Shown: one piece after another, positions 25,816 through 34,992 of the stretch
Layout of the letters: each line of letters starts with the position of its first letter
Numbering within the stretch: position 1 is the stretch's first letter
DNA from: Cereibacter sphaeroides
GTDB lineage: Bacteria > Pseudomonadota > Alphaproteobacteria > Rhodobacterales > Rhodobacteraceae
Assembly (NCBI GenBank): GCA_003243455.1
Contig: QFQS01000006.1
Coordinates: forward strand, 62,001 to 126,000
Length of the DNA stretch: 64,000 nt
Direction: 5' to 3'
Position numbers and translations under genes: made by a program
Notes under the pieces: model-generated
Told to the model about the DNA's origin: nothing
What the model saw: only the letters and a program-made list of their open reading frames with translations
Database searches by the model: none

Positions 25816-27384
25816 ATGATCCGCAACCCCATCCTGCCCGGTTTCAACGCCGACCCGTCCATCTGCCGCGTCGGTCCCGACTACTACATCGCCACCTCGA
25901 CCTTCGAATGGTATCCCGGCGTCCAGATCCACCATTCGACCGATCTGCAGAACTGGCGGCTGGTCGCCCGCCCCCTGAACCGCGCCGACCTTCTCGACAT
26001 GCGCGGCAACCCCGACAGCTGCGGCGTCTGGGCGCCCTGCCTGTCTTACGCCGATGGCCGCTTCTGGCTGGTCTATACCGACGTCAAACGTTTCGACGGA
26101 GCCTTCAAGGACGCGCATAACTACATCACCACCTGCGAAACCATCGACGGCGACTGGTCGCCCTGCACTTACGTCAATTCCTCCGGCTTCGACCCCTCGC
26201 TGTTCCATGATGACGACGGGCGCAAATGGTTCCTGAACATGCGCTGGAACCATCGCGGCCCGGGAACGGGCCTGAACCCCGCGCATGACAGCTTCGACGG
26301 CATCGAGATGCAGGAATGGCACTCTGAGCACGGCCTGACCGGCCCGGTGCACACGATCTACACCGGCACCGACCTTGGCCTCACCGAGGCCGCGCATCTG
26401 TTCAGGCGCAACGGCTGGTATTACCTGACCACCGCCGAGGGCGGCACCGGCTATGACCACGCCGTCACCATGGCCCGCTCCCGCCGCATCGAGGGGCCAT
26501 ACGAGACTCACCCGCAAAAGCACCTGATGACCGCCCGTTTCGCCCCCGAAAGCCCGATCCAGCGCGTCGGCCACGGCCAGTACGTCGAAACGCCCGAAGG
26601 CGAGGCTTTTCACACCTTCCTGATGGGCCGCCCCCTGCCCGGAATGCGCGCCTGTCCGATGGGCCGGGAAACCGGCATCGCCAAGTGCATCTGGCGCGAC
26701 GACTGGCTCTGGCTGGCAGATGGCGGCCTCGTCCCGCCTGCCTCGCCCGAGCCACAACCCGCCGAACCAATCCTTCGCCGCTTCAACGGCCCCAACCTGC
26801 CCCCAGAATTCCAGTGGCTCCGCACGCCCGAGCCGCAACGCCTGTTCACCCTGACCGGCAGCACCTTGCGCCTTACCGGCCGCGAAAGCCTCGGCAGCTG
26901 GTTCGAGCAATCTCTGGTCGCCCGCAGGCAGGAACATGCGGCCTACACCGCCGAAACCCTTATCCATGCCGACCCGCAGGGCTGGCAACAGGCCGCTGGC
27001 CTCATCACCTACTACAACCGCCACAAGTTCCACGCCGCGCTGATCACGCGTGAAAACGGCCAGCGCGTCCTCACCCTCGTCTCCTGCCTCGGCGACTGGC
27101 CCGGCGAGCGCCTCACCTTGCACGGTAAACCCCACCCCCTGCCCGATGGCCCGATCCGCCTCGCCGTTCGGGTCGACGGCCCGACACAGCAATTCCTCTG
27201 GGCCACTGCCGATGGCGACCCCCTCCCCGTCGGCCCCGCACTCAACGCCAGCCTCATCTCCGACGAAGGCGGTCGCGGGGAACACGCCTCCTTCACCGGC
27301 GCCTTCACCGGCATGGTCGCCTATGACCTGACCGGTCAGGGCTGGACCGCAGATTTCGAAAGTTTCGGCTATCGGCCTGGCTGA
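25816..27384 (+). CDS. Glycoside hydrolase family 43 protein (beta-xylosidase-like)
   Basis: A 522-residue enzyme starting MIRNPILPGFNADPSIC; the frame continues upstream into the repeat and is not used. The N-terminal five-bladed propeller (about 1-310) carries the GH43 triad: Asp in FNADPSICR (base), Asp in SGFDPSLFHDDDG and Glu in GLTEAAHLF (acid). A C-terminal beta-sandwich follows (about 320-522, WFEQSLVARRQ, TYYNRHKFHA), as in GH43 beta-xylosidases of subfamily 11 type. No signal peptide, so it acts on imported oligosaccharides. Together with the beta-mannosidase it suggests mixed hemicellulose substrates. Confidence 0.88.
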   Translation: MIRNPILPGFNADPSICRVGPDYYIATSTFEWYPGVQIHHSTDLQNWRLVARPLNRADLLDMRGNPDSCGVWAPCLSYADGRFWLVYTDVKRFDGAFKDAHNYITTCETIDGDWSPCTYVNSSGFDPSLFHDDDGRKWFLNMRWNHRGPGTGLNPAHDSFDGIEMQEWHSEHGLTGPVHTIYTGTDLGLTEAAHLFRRNGWYYLTTAEGGTGYDHAVTMARSRRIEGPYETHPQKHLMTARFAPESPIQRVGHGQYVETPEGEAFHTFLMGRPLPGMRACPMGRETGIAKCIWRDDWLWLADGGLVPPASPEPQPAEPILRRFNGPNLPPEFQWLRTPEPQRLFTLTGSTLRLTGRESLGSWFEQSLVARRQEHAAYTAETLIHADPQGWQQAAGLITYYNRHKFHAALITRENGQRVLTLVSCLGDWPGERLTLHGKPHPLPDGPIRLAVRVDGPTQQFLWATADGDPLPVGPALNASLISDEGGRGEHASFTGAFTGMVAYDLTGQGWTADFESFGYRPG

Positions 27385-27408
27385 ATCTCTCTCTCATTCA
27401 CCTTGGAA

Positions 27409-27426
27409 AAATATCCCACGGGGGGT
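27409..27426. repeat. Recurrent intergenic motif AAATATCCCACGGGGGGT
   Basis: An exact copy of the 18-mer at 5186-5203, just after the GH43 stop codon. Variants lie at 53261-53276 (minus orientation) and 59091 onward. All four occurrences are in intergenic DNA immediately after gene ends. Confidence 0.6.
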
Positions 27427-27499
27427 GATGAACGATCAGAAATCTTCCGGTGGAAGATTTCCGCGAAGAACGCACGACCCGCAACATAGGCTGCCGCAG

Positions 27500-27532
27500 C
27501 CATACCAAAGCCATACCAGAACCATACCGCAT
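27500..27532 (+). repeat. Three tandem 11 bp repeats (CCATACCAAAG-like)
   Basis: Units CCATACCAAAG, CCATACCAGAA and CCATACCGCAT follow each other in the spacer upstream of the monooxygenase gene, ending 117 bp before its ATG. An 11 bp direct-repeat period is about one helical turn and typical of tandem binding sites of OmpR/PhoB-like regulators. The same unit recurs at 62006-62027. Function not shown. Confidence 0.45.
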
Positions 27533-27649
27533 CCACCCGCCGCCGGGCGGTGCCAGTTCATGTCCAAAAGTCTTGTGGACAGGGGCCCGCGCAATTCGTC
27601 CAATGGGCGAGCAAGGCGGCCATTGCCGCCCGCGTAAAGGGAGGAGACG

Positions 27650-29452
27650 ATGCTCGACCAGACCCCCGCCACGGCGGTTTCGCAGGTATTGACCGATCTG
27701 AACAAGGCGCTGACCAACGCCGACGCGGCCGCCGCCGCAGCTCTTTTCGAGAAGGACGGCTACTGGCGCGACCTTGCCGCGCTGACCTGGAACATCAAGA
27801 CGATGGAGGGGCAAGCCCAGATAGAGGCGATGCTCAAGTCGCAACTGCCAAAGATCAAGCCGCGCGATTTTACCGTCACTCCCGGCGAGGCGGCAGAGGA
27901 TGGCGGCGGCTTCCTGCAGGCCTGGATCGACTTCGAGACCGAAACCGGCTGGGGCCACGGCCACATCCGCATTCGCGGCGGTAAGATCTGGACGCTGCTA
28001 ACGACTCTCAAGGCGCTGAAAGGACATGAGGAACGCAAGGGAAAGTCCCGCCCGCAGGGCGTTGCGCACAAGGTCGAACAGGGGCGCAAGACCTGGGCCG
28101 AGGAACGCGCGGACGAGACCGCGAAGCTGGGCTATGAGACCCAGCCAGAGGTCGTGATCATCGGCGGCGGCCAGGGCGGCATCGCCCTTGGCGCACGACT
28201 GCGGCAGTTGGGCGTGCCCACGATCATTGTCGAGAAGAACCCGCGAGCAGGCGACAGCTGGCGCAACCGCTACAAGTCGCTCTGCCTGCATGACCCGGTC
28301 TGGTACGACCATCTGCCCTACCTGCCCTTTCCCGCCAATTGGCCGGTATTCGCCCCCAAGGACAAGATCGGCGACTGGCTGGAAATGTATACGCGGGTGA
28401 TGGAGCTGAACTACTGGTCCTCGACCACTGCCAAATCCGCGAAGTACGACGAAAAGAAGAAGGAATGGGAAATCCACGTCACGCGTGATGGCAAGGACGT
28501 GGTGCTGCGCCCGAAGCAGCTTGTGCTGGCCACCGGCATGTCGGCCAAGGCGAACTGGCCGAAGTTCCCCGGTCAGGATGTATTCAGGGGCGAGCAGCAG
28601 CATTCCAGCACCCACCCCGGTCCTGACGCCTACAAGGGCAAGAAGGTGGTGGTGATCGGTTCCAACAACTCGGCCCACGACATCTGCGCGGCCCTGTGGG
28701 AGGCGGGGGCGGACGTGACCATGGTGCAGCGGTCTACCACGCATATCGTGCGCTCGGAACCGCTGATGAGGCACGGGCTGGGATCGCTCTATTCGGAAGA
28801 GGCTCTGGCGGCGGGCGTCACGACCGAGAAGGCCGACCTTATCTTTGCCTCGGTTCCCTACGCGATCCTGCCCGCGTTCCAGAAGCCGATCTATGACGCG
28901 ATCAAGGCCGAGGATGCCGACTTCTATGCGGCACTAGAGAAGGCGGGCTTCATGCTGGACTGGGGGCCGGACGGGACGGGCCTGTTCATGAAATACCTGC
29001 GCCGGGGGTCAGGCTACTACATTGACGTCGGTGCCTGCCAGCTGGTGATCGACGGCAAGATCAAGCTGAAGGCCGGATCGAACGTCGATCACCTGACCGA
29101 GAAATCGGTGGTGCTGAAGGACGGAACCGAGCTGCCCGCCGATCTGGTGATCTATGCCACCGGCTATGGCTCGATGAACGGCTGGGCAGCGGATCTGATC
29201 AGCCAGGAGGTGGCGGACAAGGTGGGCAAATGCTGGGGCCTTGGGTCGGACACGCCAAAGGACCCGGGGCCCTGGGAAGGCGAGCAGCGCAACATGTGGA
29301 AGCCCACGACGCAAGAGGGGCTGTGGTTCCACGGCGGCAACCTGCACCAGTCGCGCCACTATTCGCAGTTCCTGGCGCTGCAACTGAAGGCGCGGCAGGA
29401 AGGCATCCCCACACCCGTCTATGGCATGGGCAAGGTGCATCACCTGAAATGA
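27650..29452 (+). CDS. FAD-dependent flavin monooxygenase with N-terminal NTF2-like domain
   Basis: A 600-residue protein. An NTF2/SnoaL-like domain lies at about 1-125 (LTDLNKALTNADAAAAAALF). The flavin monooxygenase part has the FAD GxGxxG site VVIIGGGQGGIALG near residue 170, a second dinucleotide site VVVIGSNNSAHDIC near residue 340 and the ATGY signature near the C-terminus (VIYATGYGS). SD GGGAGGAG precedes the ATG. The domain order matches a known class of putative group B monooxygenases that may oxidise ketones or N/S-containing compounds. Monocistronic. Confidence 0.88.
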   Translation: MLDQTPATAVSQVLTDLNKALTNADAAAAAALFEKDGYWRDLAALTWNIKTMEGQAQIEAMLKSQLPKIKPRDFTVTPGEAAEDGGGFLQAWIDFETETGWGHGHIRIRGGKIWTLLTTLKALKGHEERKGKSRPQGVAHKVEQGRKTWAEERADETAKLGYETQPEVVIIGGGQGGIALGARLRQLGVPTIIVEKNPRAGDSWRNRYKSLCLHDPVWYDHLPYLPFPANWPVFAPKDKIGDWLEMYTRVMELNYWSSTTAKSAKYDEKKKEWEIHVTRDGKDVVLRPKQLVLATGMSAKANWPKFPGQDVFRGEQQHSSTHPGPDAYKGKKVVVIGSNNSAHDICAALWEAGADVTMVQRSTTHIVRSEPLMRHGLGSLYSEEALAAGVTTEKADLIFASVPYAILPAFQKPIYDAIKAEDADFYAALEKAGFMLDWGPDGTGLFMKYLRRGSGYYIDVGACQLVIDGKIKLKAGSNVDHLTEKSVVLKDGTELPADLVIYATGYGSMNGWAADLISQEVADKVGKCWGLGSDTPKDPGPWEGEQRNMWKPTTQEGLWFHGGNLHQSRHYSQFLALQLKARQEGIPTPVYGMGKVHHLK

Positions 29453-29458
29453 CAGGAA

Positions 29459-29480
29459 AAGGGCCGTGAACCGGCCCCTT
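29459..29480. terminator. Hairpin between convergent genes
   Basis: AAGGGCCG pairs with CGGCCCCTT around TGAAC with one bulged C, directly after the monooxygenase stop and abutting the end of the minus-strand transporter gene. Probable bidirectional terminator. Confidence 0.5.
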
Positions 29481-30535
29481 CAGACATGCCGGTGACGATG
29501 ATGCAGGTCCGGGTAGTGCGGATGGCTGTGTCGTAGGCGCGCGTGCCGATGCGGATGGGTGTGCGGCTCGCCCGACGGGTCGTCAGGCCCGTGGGCGTGC
29601 TGGTGATGCTCGTCATGGCTGTGGCGATGCGAATGGTCCATCGGTTCATGCTCATGATCGTGGTCGTGCCGTTCGGCCAGGTGCAGATACAGCCCGACCG
29701 CCATGAGCGCCGCTGCCGACAACAGTTGCCAGGTTACCGCCTCGTTGAAGATGGCGACGCCCAGAAGCGCACCGATGAAGGGCGCCGTCGAGAAATAGGC
29801 CCCTGTCCGCGCCGACCCGAGGTGACGCAGCGCCAGCACGAACAGCACAAGGCTGATCCCATACCCCAAAAGACCGATGATCGCAGCCGCCCCGACCTGC
29901 GGCAGCGATGGAACGGTCGCCCCACGCGACAGCGCCAGCGCAAGATTGACCGCGCCCGCCACCAGCCCCTTGATCATTGCGATCTGCACCGGATCGGCCG
30001 AGGACAGCTTGCGCGTCAGGTTGTTGTCGATCCCCCATGCCAGGCAGGCCGCCATGATGAACAACGCACCAAAGCCGAAGCCCGTGGGCCCGCCCTGCCA
30101 GGACAGGACAACGGCGCCTGCAAGGATTGCCAGCGCGCCAAGCAGCAACTTGCGGTCGACATTTTCCCTGAACACCAGCCATGCGATGGCCATGGTCGCC
30201 AGCCCCTCGACATTCAGCAGCAGCGCGGCGGTCGAGGCCTGCGTATGCGACAGGCCGACCATCAGCAGCAGCGGACCGGCAACCCCGCCTGCCAGCACGA
30301 CCAGCGCCAGCCAACCCAGATCACCGCGCGCAAGCGGCGCCTCTGCCGGTGCTGCGCTGCGGGCGCGCCGGAAAAGGTGAAAGACGCCAAGCCCGACGCC
30401 CGAGCCAAGGTATAAAAGCCCTGCCAGCATCCATGGATCAACGCCGCCGCCAAGCAGCAGTTTTGCGAATGGGGTGCTTGCCCCGAAAAGCACGGCGGAA
30501 ACCATGGCTATGATGGGGCCGGAATAGCCGGTCAT
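29480..30535 (-). CDS. EamA/DMT family transporter with histidine-rich C-terminal tail
   Basis: A 351-residue protein with about ten hydrophobic segments in two EamA repeats (about 1-145 and 150-285). From about residue 288 the C-terminus is extremely rich in His, with many HxH and HDH patterns and roughly a third of residues His. Such tails bind Ni, Co, Zn or Cu. EamA proteins usually export metabolites or amino acids, so a metal or metal-chelate role is possible but unproven. It is followed downstream by no related gene; the DUF4239 gene lies just upstream on the same strand. Confidence 0.85.
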   Translation of the reverse strand: MTGYSGPIIAMVSAVLFGASTPFAKLLLGGGVDPWMLAGLLYLGSGVGLGVFHLFRRARSAAPAEAPLARGDLGWLALVVLAGGVAGPLLLMVGLSHTQASTAALLLNVEGLATMAIAWLVFRENVDRKLLLGALAILAGAVVLSWQGGPTGFGFGALFIMAACLAWGIDNNLTRKLSSADPVQIAMIKGLVAGAVNLALALSRGATVPSLPQVGAAAIIGLLGYGISLVLFVLALRHLGSARTGAYFSTAPFIGALLGVAIFNEAVTWQLLSAAALMAVGLYLHLAERHDHDHEHEPMDHSHRHSHDEHHQHAHGPDDPSGEPHTHPHRHARLRHSHPHYPDLHHRHRHV

Positions 30536-30570
30536 GGATTGGTTCCTTTGTGTTGCCGCCGCGCCCGCGA

Positions 30571-31374
30571 TTACGGCGCGGTCGGTATCGGGATAGGCTG
30601 GAAGCTTTGCTCGGTCCAGGCATAGGCCAGCGTGTCACCGCGAAAGTTGCCCAGACGGGCATTGCCCAGATCGACGATCTCGACCAGCAGCACGGTCAGC
30701 AGGATGTTCATCATCGTTGTCAACCAGCGGTGATGTTTGCCGATCAGCCCGAACTGATAGCCAAGCGCGCCCATGCCGCAAAGGTTCAGCGCCAGCAACA
30801 GCCACAGCAGTTGCGGCGGTATCGTGTAGATCATGGCAAAGCGCATTGCTGTTGATGCGTCAAAGGTGGTGTTGAGAGAGGTCATCAGCGCCGTCGATTG
30901 CGGGCCGGGGTTGTCCCGCAAAAGCACGATCAGATGCCCCCAGATCTGGGTCTGCAATTCCGATGTCTTTGCGATGGCCTCGGTTATCATGGGCGAATCG
31001 CGATCCGCCTGAATGTAGGCAAGACGCTCATCGGCATAGGATTTCAGCAGGTTGGCGATAGTCTCGCCATGTCCGGGGCCGAATGCCGTTGCCTGCAGCC
31101 ACGAGGTGCCGATGGCATTCGCCTCTTGCAGTGAGGTCAGGCGCCGTTCGGCAGTGCGAGAGGTGGCAACCGAAAGGTTCAGCGCAAGGACGAATGCCAG
31201 AAGGCCCAGGATCGCGCCGACGATGACGTTGACGCCCTCGTCCTTTTTGACATTCGCGTTCAGGCTCCGCTGGCCATACCAGAAGCCTGCCTCGCGCGCG
31301 ATGAATTGCAGGAAAAGCAGAAAGATGCCAAGCGCCAGGATGTGCCAGGCCGCCAGATCGCCGAGAAGTTGCAT
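30571..31374 (-). CDS. DUF4239 membrane protein (bestrophin-like fold)
   Basis: A 267-residue protein with two hydrophobic segments near the N-terminus (about 10-27 and 48-70) and two near 183-205 and 218-240, separated by a helical region with the LTSLQEANAIGTSWLQA segment typical of DUF4239. Function unknown; this family has been compared with bestrophin-like channels. It lies 35 bp upstream of the EamA transporter gene on the same strand and may be cotranscribed with it. Confidence 0.75.
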   Translation of the reverse strand: MQLLGDLAAWHILALGIFLLFLQFIAREAGFWYGQRSLNANVKKDEGVNVIVGAILGLLAFVLALNLSVATSRTAERRLTSLQEANAIGTSWLQATAFGPGHGETIANLLKSYADERLAYIQADRDSPMITEAIAKTSELQTQIWGHLIVLLRDNPGPQSTALMTSLNTTFDASTAMRFAMIYTIPPQLLWLLLALNLCGMGALGYQFGLIGKHHRWLTTMMNILLTVLLVEIVDLGNARLGNFRGDTLAYAWTEQSFQPIPIPTAP

Positions 31375-31681
31375 GTCTTAGCCCCATTTGAGACAGGCTG
31401 CCCCGTTTGACCGGAACGATGGCGCAGAGGATAGGAAACGCCCCGTCCCGCGAAAAGCAACAAAGCGAAGCGCGCCTGTGGATATCACTGGCATGACACA
31501 CAGGTAGAAGATGGCCCATAGGGTTTCGATCATGGGCAGAGTGGTCACTTGCTCAAAATTCAGGCAGTCGCGCCGTCTTTCGGCGGCAAACACGCAAGGC
31601 CCCTTGCACAGGAATTAAACAATGGTGCGCTGCGGGCAGATGTGGAACCAATAGCGGACCTGTCCCAGCTTTCACGGTCGC
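31375..31681. other. 307 bp spacer between divergent genes
   Basis: No convincing gene. A minus-strand frame of up to 71 codons (31378-31593) has one hydrophobic stretch but no recognisable family and no good ribosome-binding site. The plus side probably holds the promoter of the transglutaminase operon (AT-richer AATTAAACAATGG near 31613), but no clear elements can be assigned. Confidence 0.4.
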
Positions 31682-34600
31682 ATGTCCATCCTTGCCAGCA
31701 TCTACCATCTGACACATTACCAGTATGACCGCCCCGTCACGCTTGGGCCGCAGGTCATCCGGCTTCGCCCCGCGCCACACAGCCGAACCCGGGTGCTGTC
31801 GCATTCGCTGAGGGTCAGTCCGGGGCCGCATTTCGTCAACCACCAGCAAGATCCCTACGGCAACTGGCTGGCACGGTTCGTCTTTCCCGAGCCGGTACGC
31901 GAGTTCAAGATCGAGGTCGATCTGGTCGCGGACATGACCGTCTACAACCCGTTCGATTTCTTTGTCGAAGCTTCGGCCGAGGAATTTCCTTTTGAATATC
32001 CTGAGGATATCTCGCCTGATCTTGTGATCTATCGCACGCCGGAACCCGCCGGACCGCTTCTGCAGCGGTTTCTCGACTCGATCGACCGCCGGTCAACCCG
32101 CACGGTGGATTTCATCGTCAACCTCAACGCCAGGGTCGCGCGCGAGATCGGCTATGTCATCCGCATGGAGCCGGGTGTGCAGACGCCCGAAGAGACGTTC
32201 TCGACCGGCTGCGGATCGTGCCGGGATTCGACCTGGCTTCTGGTGCAGACGCTGCGCCATCTGGGCTTTGCCGCCCGTTTCGTCTCGGGCTACCTGATCC
32301 AGTTGAAGCCTGACCTGAAAGCACTGGACGGCCCTTCGGGAACCGAGGTCGATTTCACCGACCTGCACGCCTGGTGCGAGGTCTATCTGCCCGGCGCAGG
32401 CTGGATCGGGCTTGACCCGACAAGCGGTCTGCTGACGGGCGAGAGCCACATCCCGCTGGCAGCCACGCCGCATTATCGCAATGCAGCCCCGATCTCGGGC
32501 CTTGCGAGCTTCGCCGAGGTCAATTTCGCCTTTGACATGAAGGTGGCGCGGGTGGCCGAACACCCGCGCATCACCAAGCCGTTCTCGGATGCGGCCTGGA
32601 CCGATCTGGATGCTCTTGGGCGTAAGGTCGACGCGGCGCTGACGGCGGGCGACGTGCGCCTGACAATGGGCGGCGAGCCGACCTTCGTCTCCATCGACGA
32701 TTTCGAGGCGGGCGAGTGGAACACCGATGCCGTCGGTCCGACGAAGCGAGAGTTTGCGGACAAGCTGATCCGCCGCCTGCGCGACCGCTTCGCGCCGGGC
32801 GGTTTCCTGCACTACGGCCAGGGCAAGTGGTATCCGGGCGAGACGTTGCCGCGCTGGACCTTCTCGCTGTATTGGCGGCGCGACGGCAAGCCGGTGTGGG
32901 GTGACCCCGACCTGATCGCGGCCGAAGGGGCGGATGCGGGCGCGACGCCCGCACAGGCCGAGGCATTGCTGACAGCCGTCGCCAGCGAGTTGGGCGTGCC
33001 GGTCGAAAACGTGGTGCCGGCCTTTGAGGATCCTGCGGAATGGATCGTCAAGGAAGGCAACCTGCCCGAAAACGTGACGCCCGCAAATTCCAGGCTGAAA
33101 GACCCCGAGGAACGCAACCGCATCGCCCGCGTCTTTGAGCGTGGCCTGACCGAGCCTTCGGGCTTTGTCCTGCCCGTCCAGCGCTGGCAGGCGAAGGCGG
33201 CAAAGACCTGGGTTTCCGAGAAATGGAACCTGCGCCGGGGCCACCTTTTCCTGGTGCCGGGGGATAGCCCGGTCGGCTACCGTTTGCCGCTAGGCTCGCT
33301 TCCTTACGTTCCGCCCGCGTCTTTCCCCTATATCAACCCCGCCGATCCGTTCGAGGAACGCGGTGAGTTGCCCGAACCCGCCCCGGCGCATCCGCAACCG
33401 ACCGCCAGCTTCACTGCCGCCGAACCGGTTCAAGAGCGTGTGGAACAGACACTTTCCGATCTTGGCGGCTCGGTCAGGACTGCCCTTTCAGTTGAGCCGC
33501 GTGACGGGCGGCTTTGCATCTTTATGCCGCCGGTCGAACGGATCGAGGACTATCTGGAATTGCTGCATGCGGCAGAGGCTGCTGCGAAGTCGCTGGGCCT
33601 GACCGTTCACATCGAAGGCTATGCTCCACCCCACGACCCGCGCCTGAACGTGATCCGCGTGGCCCCCGACCCCGGCGTGATCGAGGTGAACGTGCACCCT
33701 GCGTCCTCTTGGGAAGAATGCGTGGCCACCACCGAGGCCGTCTATGCCGAGGCGCGGGAGGTGCGACTGGGTGCCGACAAGTTCATGATCGACGGCAAGC
33801 ATACCGGGACCGGAGGCGGCAACCATGTCGTCGTCGGCGGTGCCAATCCCGCCGACAGCCCCTTCCTGCGCCGCCCGGACCTGCTGCGCTCACTGATCCT
33901 GCACTGGCTGCGGCATCCGAGCCTCAGCTACATGTTCTCGGGCCTGTTCATTGGGCCAACGTCTCAGGCCCCCCGCATCGACGAGGCGCGGCATGATGCG
34001 CTCTATGAACTGGAAATGGCGCTGGAGCAGATACCGGTGCCGGGTGCTGGCACGCCGCCGCCCTACTGGCTGGTGGACCGTCTGCTGCGCAACCTGCTGG
34101 TCGATGTGACCGGCAACACCCACCGGGCCGAGATTTGCATCGACAAACTCTATTCCCCAGACGGACCCACCGGCCGCCTTGGGCTGGTAGAGTTCCGCGG
34201 CTTCGAGATGCCGCCCAACCCGCGTATGAGCCTTGCGCAGCAGCTCTTGATCCGCGCCATCATCGCCCGGATGTGGGCCAGCCCCGCCACCGGCACCCTG
34301 CCGCGCTGGGGCACCACTTTGCATGACCGCTTCATGCTCCCGCATTTCGTCTGGCAGGATTTCCTGGACGTCCTGCGCGACCTGCGCGACCACGGGTTCG
34401 AGATGCAGGCGGAGTGGTTTGAGGCGCAGGCCGAGTTCCGCTTTCCCTTCTGTGGCGAGGTCGAATACGAAGGCGCGAAGCTGGAGCTTCGGCAGGCTCT
34501 GGAACCCTGGCATGTGCTGGGCGAAACCGGCGCCATCGGCGGCACGGTGCGCTACACCGACAGCTCGGTCGAGCGGTTGCAGGTAAAGCTGACCACCTCG

Positions 34601-34990
34601 GACCCCGATCGTTACGTCGTCACCTGCAACCAGCGTCATGTTCCGATGACCCCCACAGGCACCAACGGCACTTCGGTCGCAGCCGTGAGGTTCAAGGCCT
34701 GGCAGCCCGCCTCGGCATTGCACCCCATATTGCCGGTGAATGCGCCCCTGACCTTCGACATCTTCGACCGCTGGACAGATCACGCCATTGGTGGCTGCAC
34801 CTATCACGTCGCCCATCCGGGCGGGCGCAACTACGACACCTTCCCGGTCAACGGCAATGAGGCCGAGGCGCGGCGTCTGGCCCGGTTCGAGCCGTTCGGC
34901 CATACACCGGGGCGCTATGAGCCTCCGCCTGAGACGCCGCACCGCGAATTCCCGATGACGCTGGACCTGCGCAGGAAACCGGGGCTGTAG
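31682..34990 (+). CDS. Transglutaminase-like protein fused to DUF2126
   Basis: A 1102-residue cytoplasmic protein. The N-terminal region (about 1-290) is a bacterial transglutaminase-like domain with its own beta-sandwich start (YHLTHYQYDRPV) and a complete Cys-His-Asp triad: Cys in GCGSCRDS, His in DLHAWCEVY and Asp in LDPTSG. The remaining ~780 residues are the DUF2126 region, which includes LTMGGEPTFVSIDDFEAGEWNTD and FMIDGKHTGTGGGNH. Family context (Iyer and co-workers' amidoligase survey) links such proteins to ATP-grasp ligases and peptide modification. Two bases separate it from the ATP-grasp gene. Confidence 0.9.
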   Translation: MSILASIYHLTHYQYDRPVTLGPQVIRLRPAPHSRTRVLSHSLRVSPGPHFVNHQQDPYGNWLARFVFPEPVREFKIEVDLVADMTVYNPFDFFVEASAEEFPFEYPEDISPDLVIYRTPEPAGPLLQRFLDSIDRRSTRTVDFIVNLNARVAREIGYVIRMEPGVQTPEETFSTGCGSCRDSTWLLVQTLRHLGFAARFVSGYLIQLKPDLKALDGPSGTEVDFTDLHAWCEVYLPGAGWIGLDPTSGLLTGESHIPLAATPHYRNAAPISGLASFAEVNFAFDMKVARVAEHPRITKPFSDAAWTDLDALGRKVDAALTAGDVRLTMGGEPTFVSIDDFEAGEWNTDAVGPTKREFADKLIRRLRDRFAPGGFLHYGQGKWYPGETLPRWTFSLYWRRDGKPVWGDPDLIAAEGADAGATPAQAEALLTAVASELGVPVENVVPAFEDPAEWIVKEGNLPENVTPANSRLKDPEERNRIARVFERGLTEPSGFVLPVQRWQAKAAKTWVSEKWNLRRGHLFLVPGDSPVGYRLPLGSLPYVPPASFPYINPADPFEERGELPEPAPAHPQPTASFTAAEPVQERVEQTLSDLGGSVRTALSVEPRDGRLCIFMPPVERIEDYLELLHAAEAAAKSLGLTVHIEGYAPPHDPRLNVIRVAPDPGVIEVNVHPASSWEECVATTEAVYAEAREVRLGADKFMIDGKHTGTGGGNHVVVGGANPADSPFLRRPDLLRSLILHWLRHPSLSYMFSGLFIGPTSQAPRIDEARHDALYELEMALEQIPVPGAGTPPPYWLVDRLLRNLLVDVTGNTHRAEICIDKLYSPDGPTGRLGLVEFRGFEMPPNPRMSLAQQLLIRAIIARMWASPATGTLPRWGTTLHDRFMLPHFVWQDFLDVLRDLRDHGFEMQAEWFEAQAEFRFPFCGEVEYEGAKLELRQALEPWHVLGETGAIGGTVRYTDSSVERLQVKLTTSDPDRYVVTCNQRHVPMTPTGTNGTSVAAVRFKAWQPASALHPILPVNAPLTFDIFDRWTDHAIGGCTYHVAHPGGRNYDTFPVNGNEAEARRLARFEPFGHTPGRYEPPPETPHREFPMTLDLRRKPGL

Positions 34991-34992
34991 CC

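Noticed and set aside
27425..27637. Short frames between the GH43 and monooxygenase genes
   Set aside because: They run through the 11 bp repeats and the recurrent motif and look non-coding.
31378..31593. Possible 71-residue minus-strand protein upstream of the DUF4239 gene
   Set aside because: One hydrophobic stretch only, no ribosome-binding site and no family; kept as unassigned spacer.
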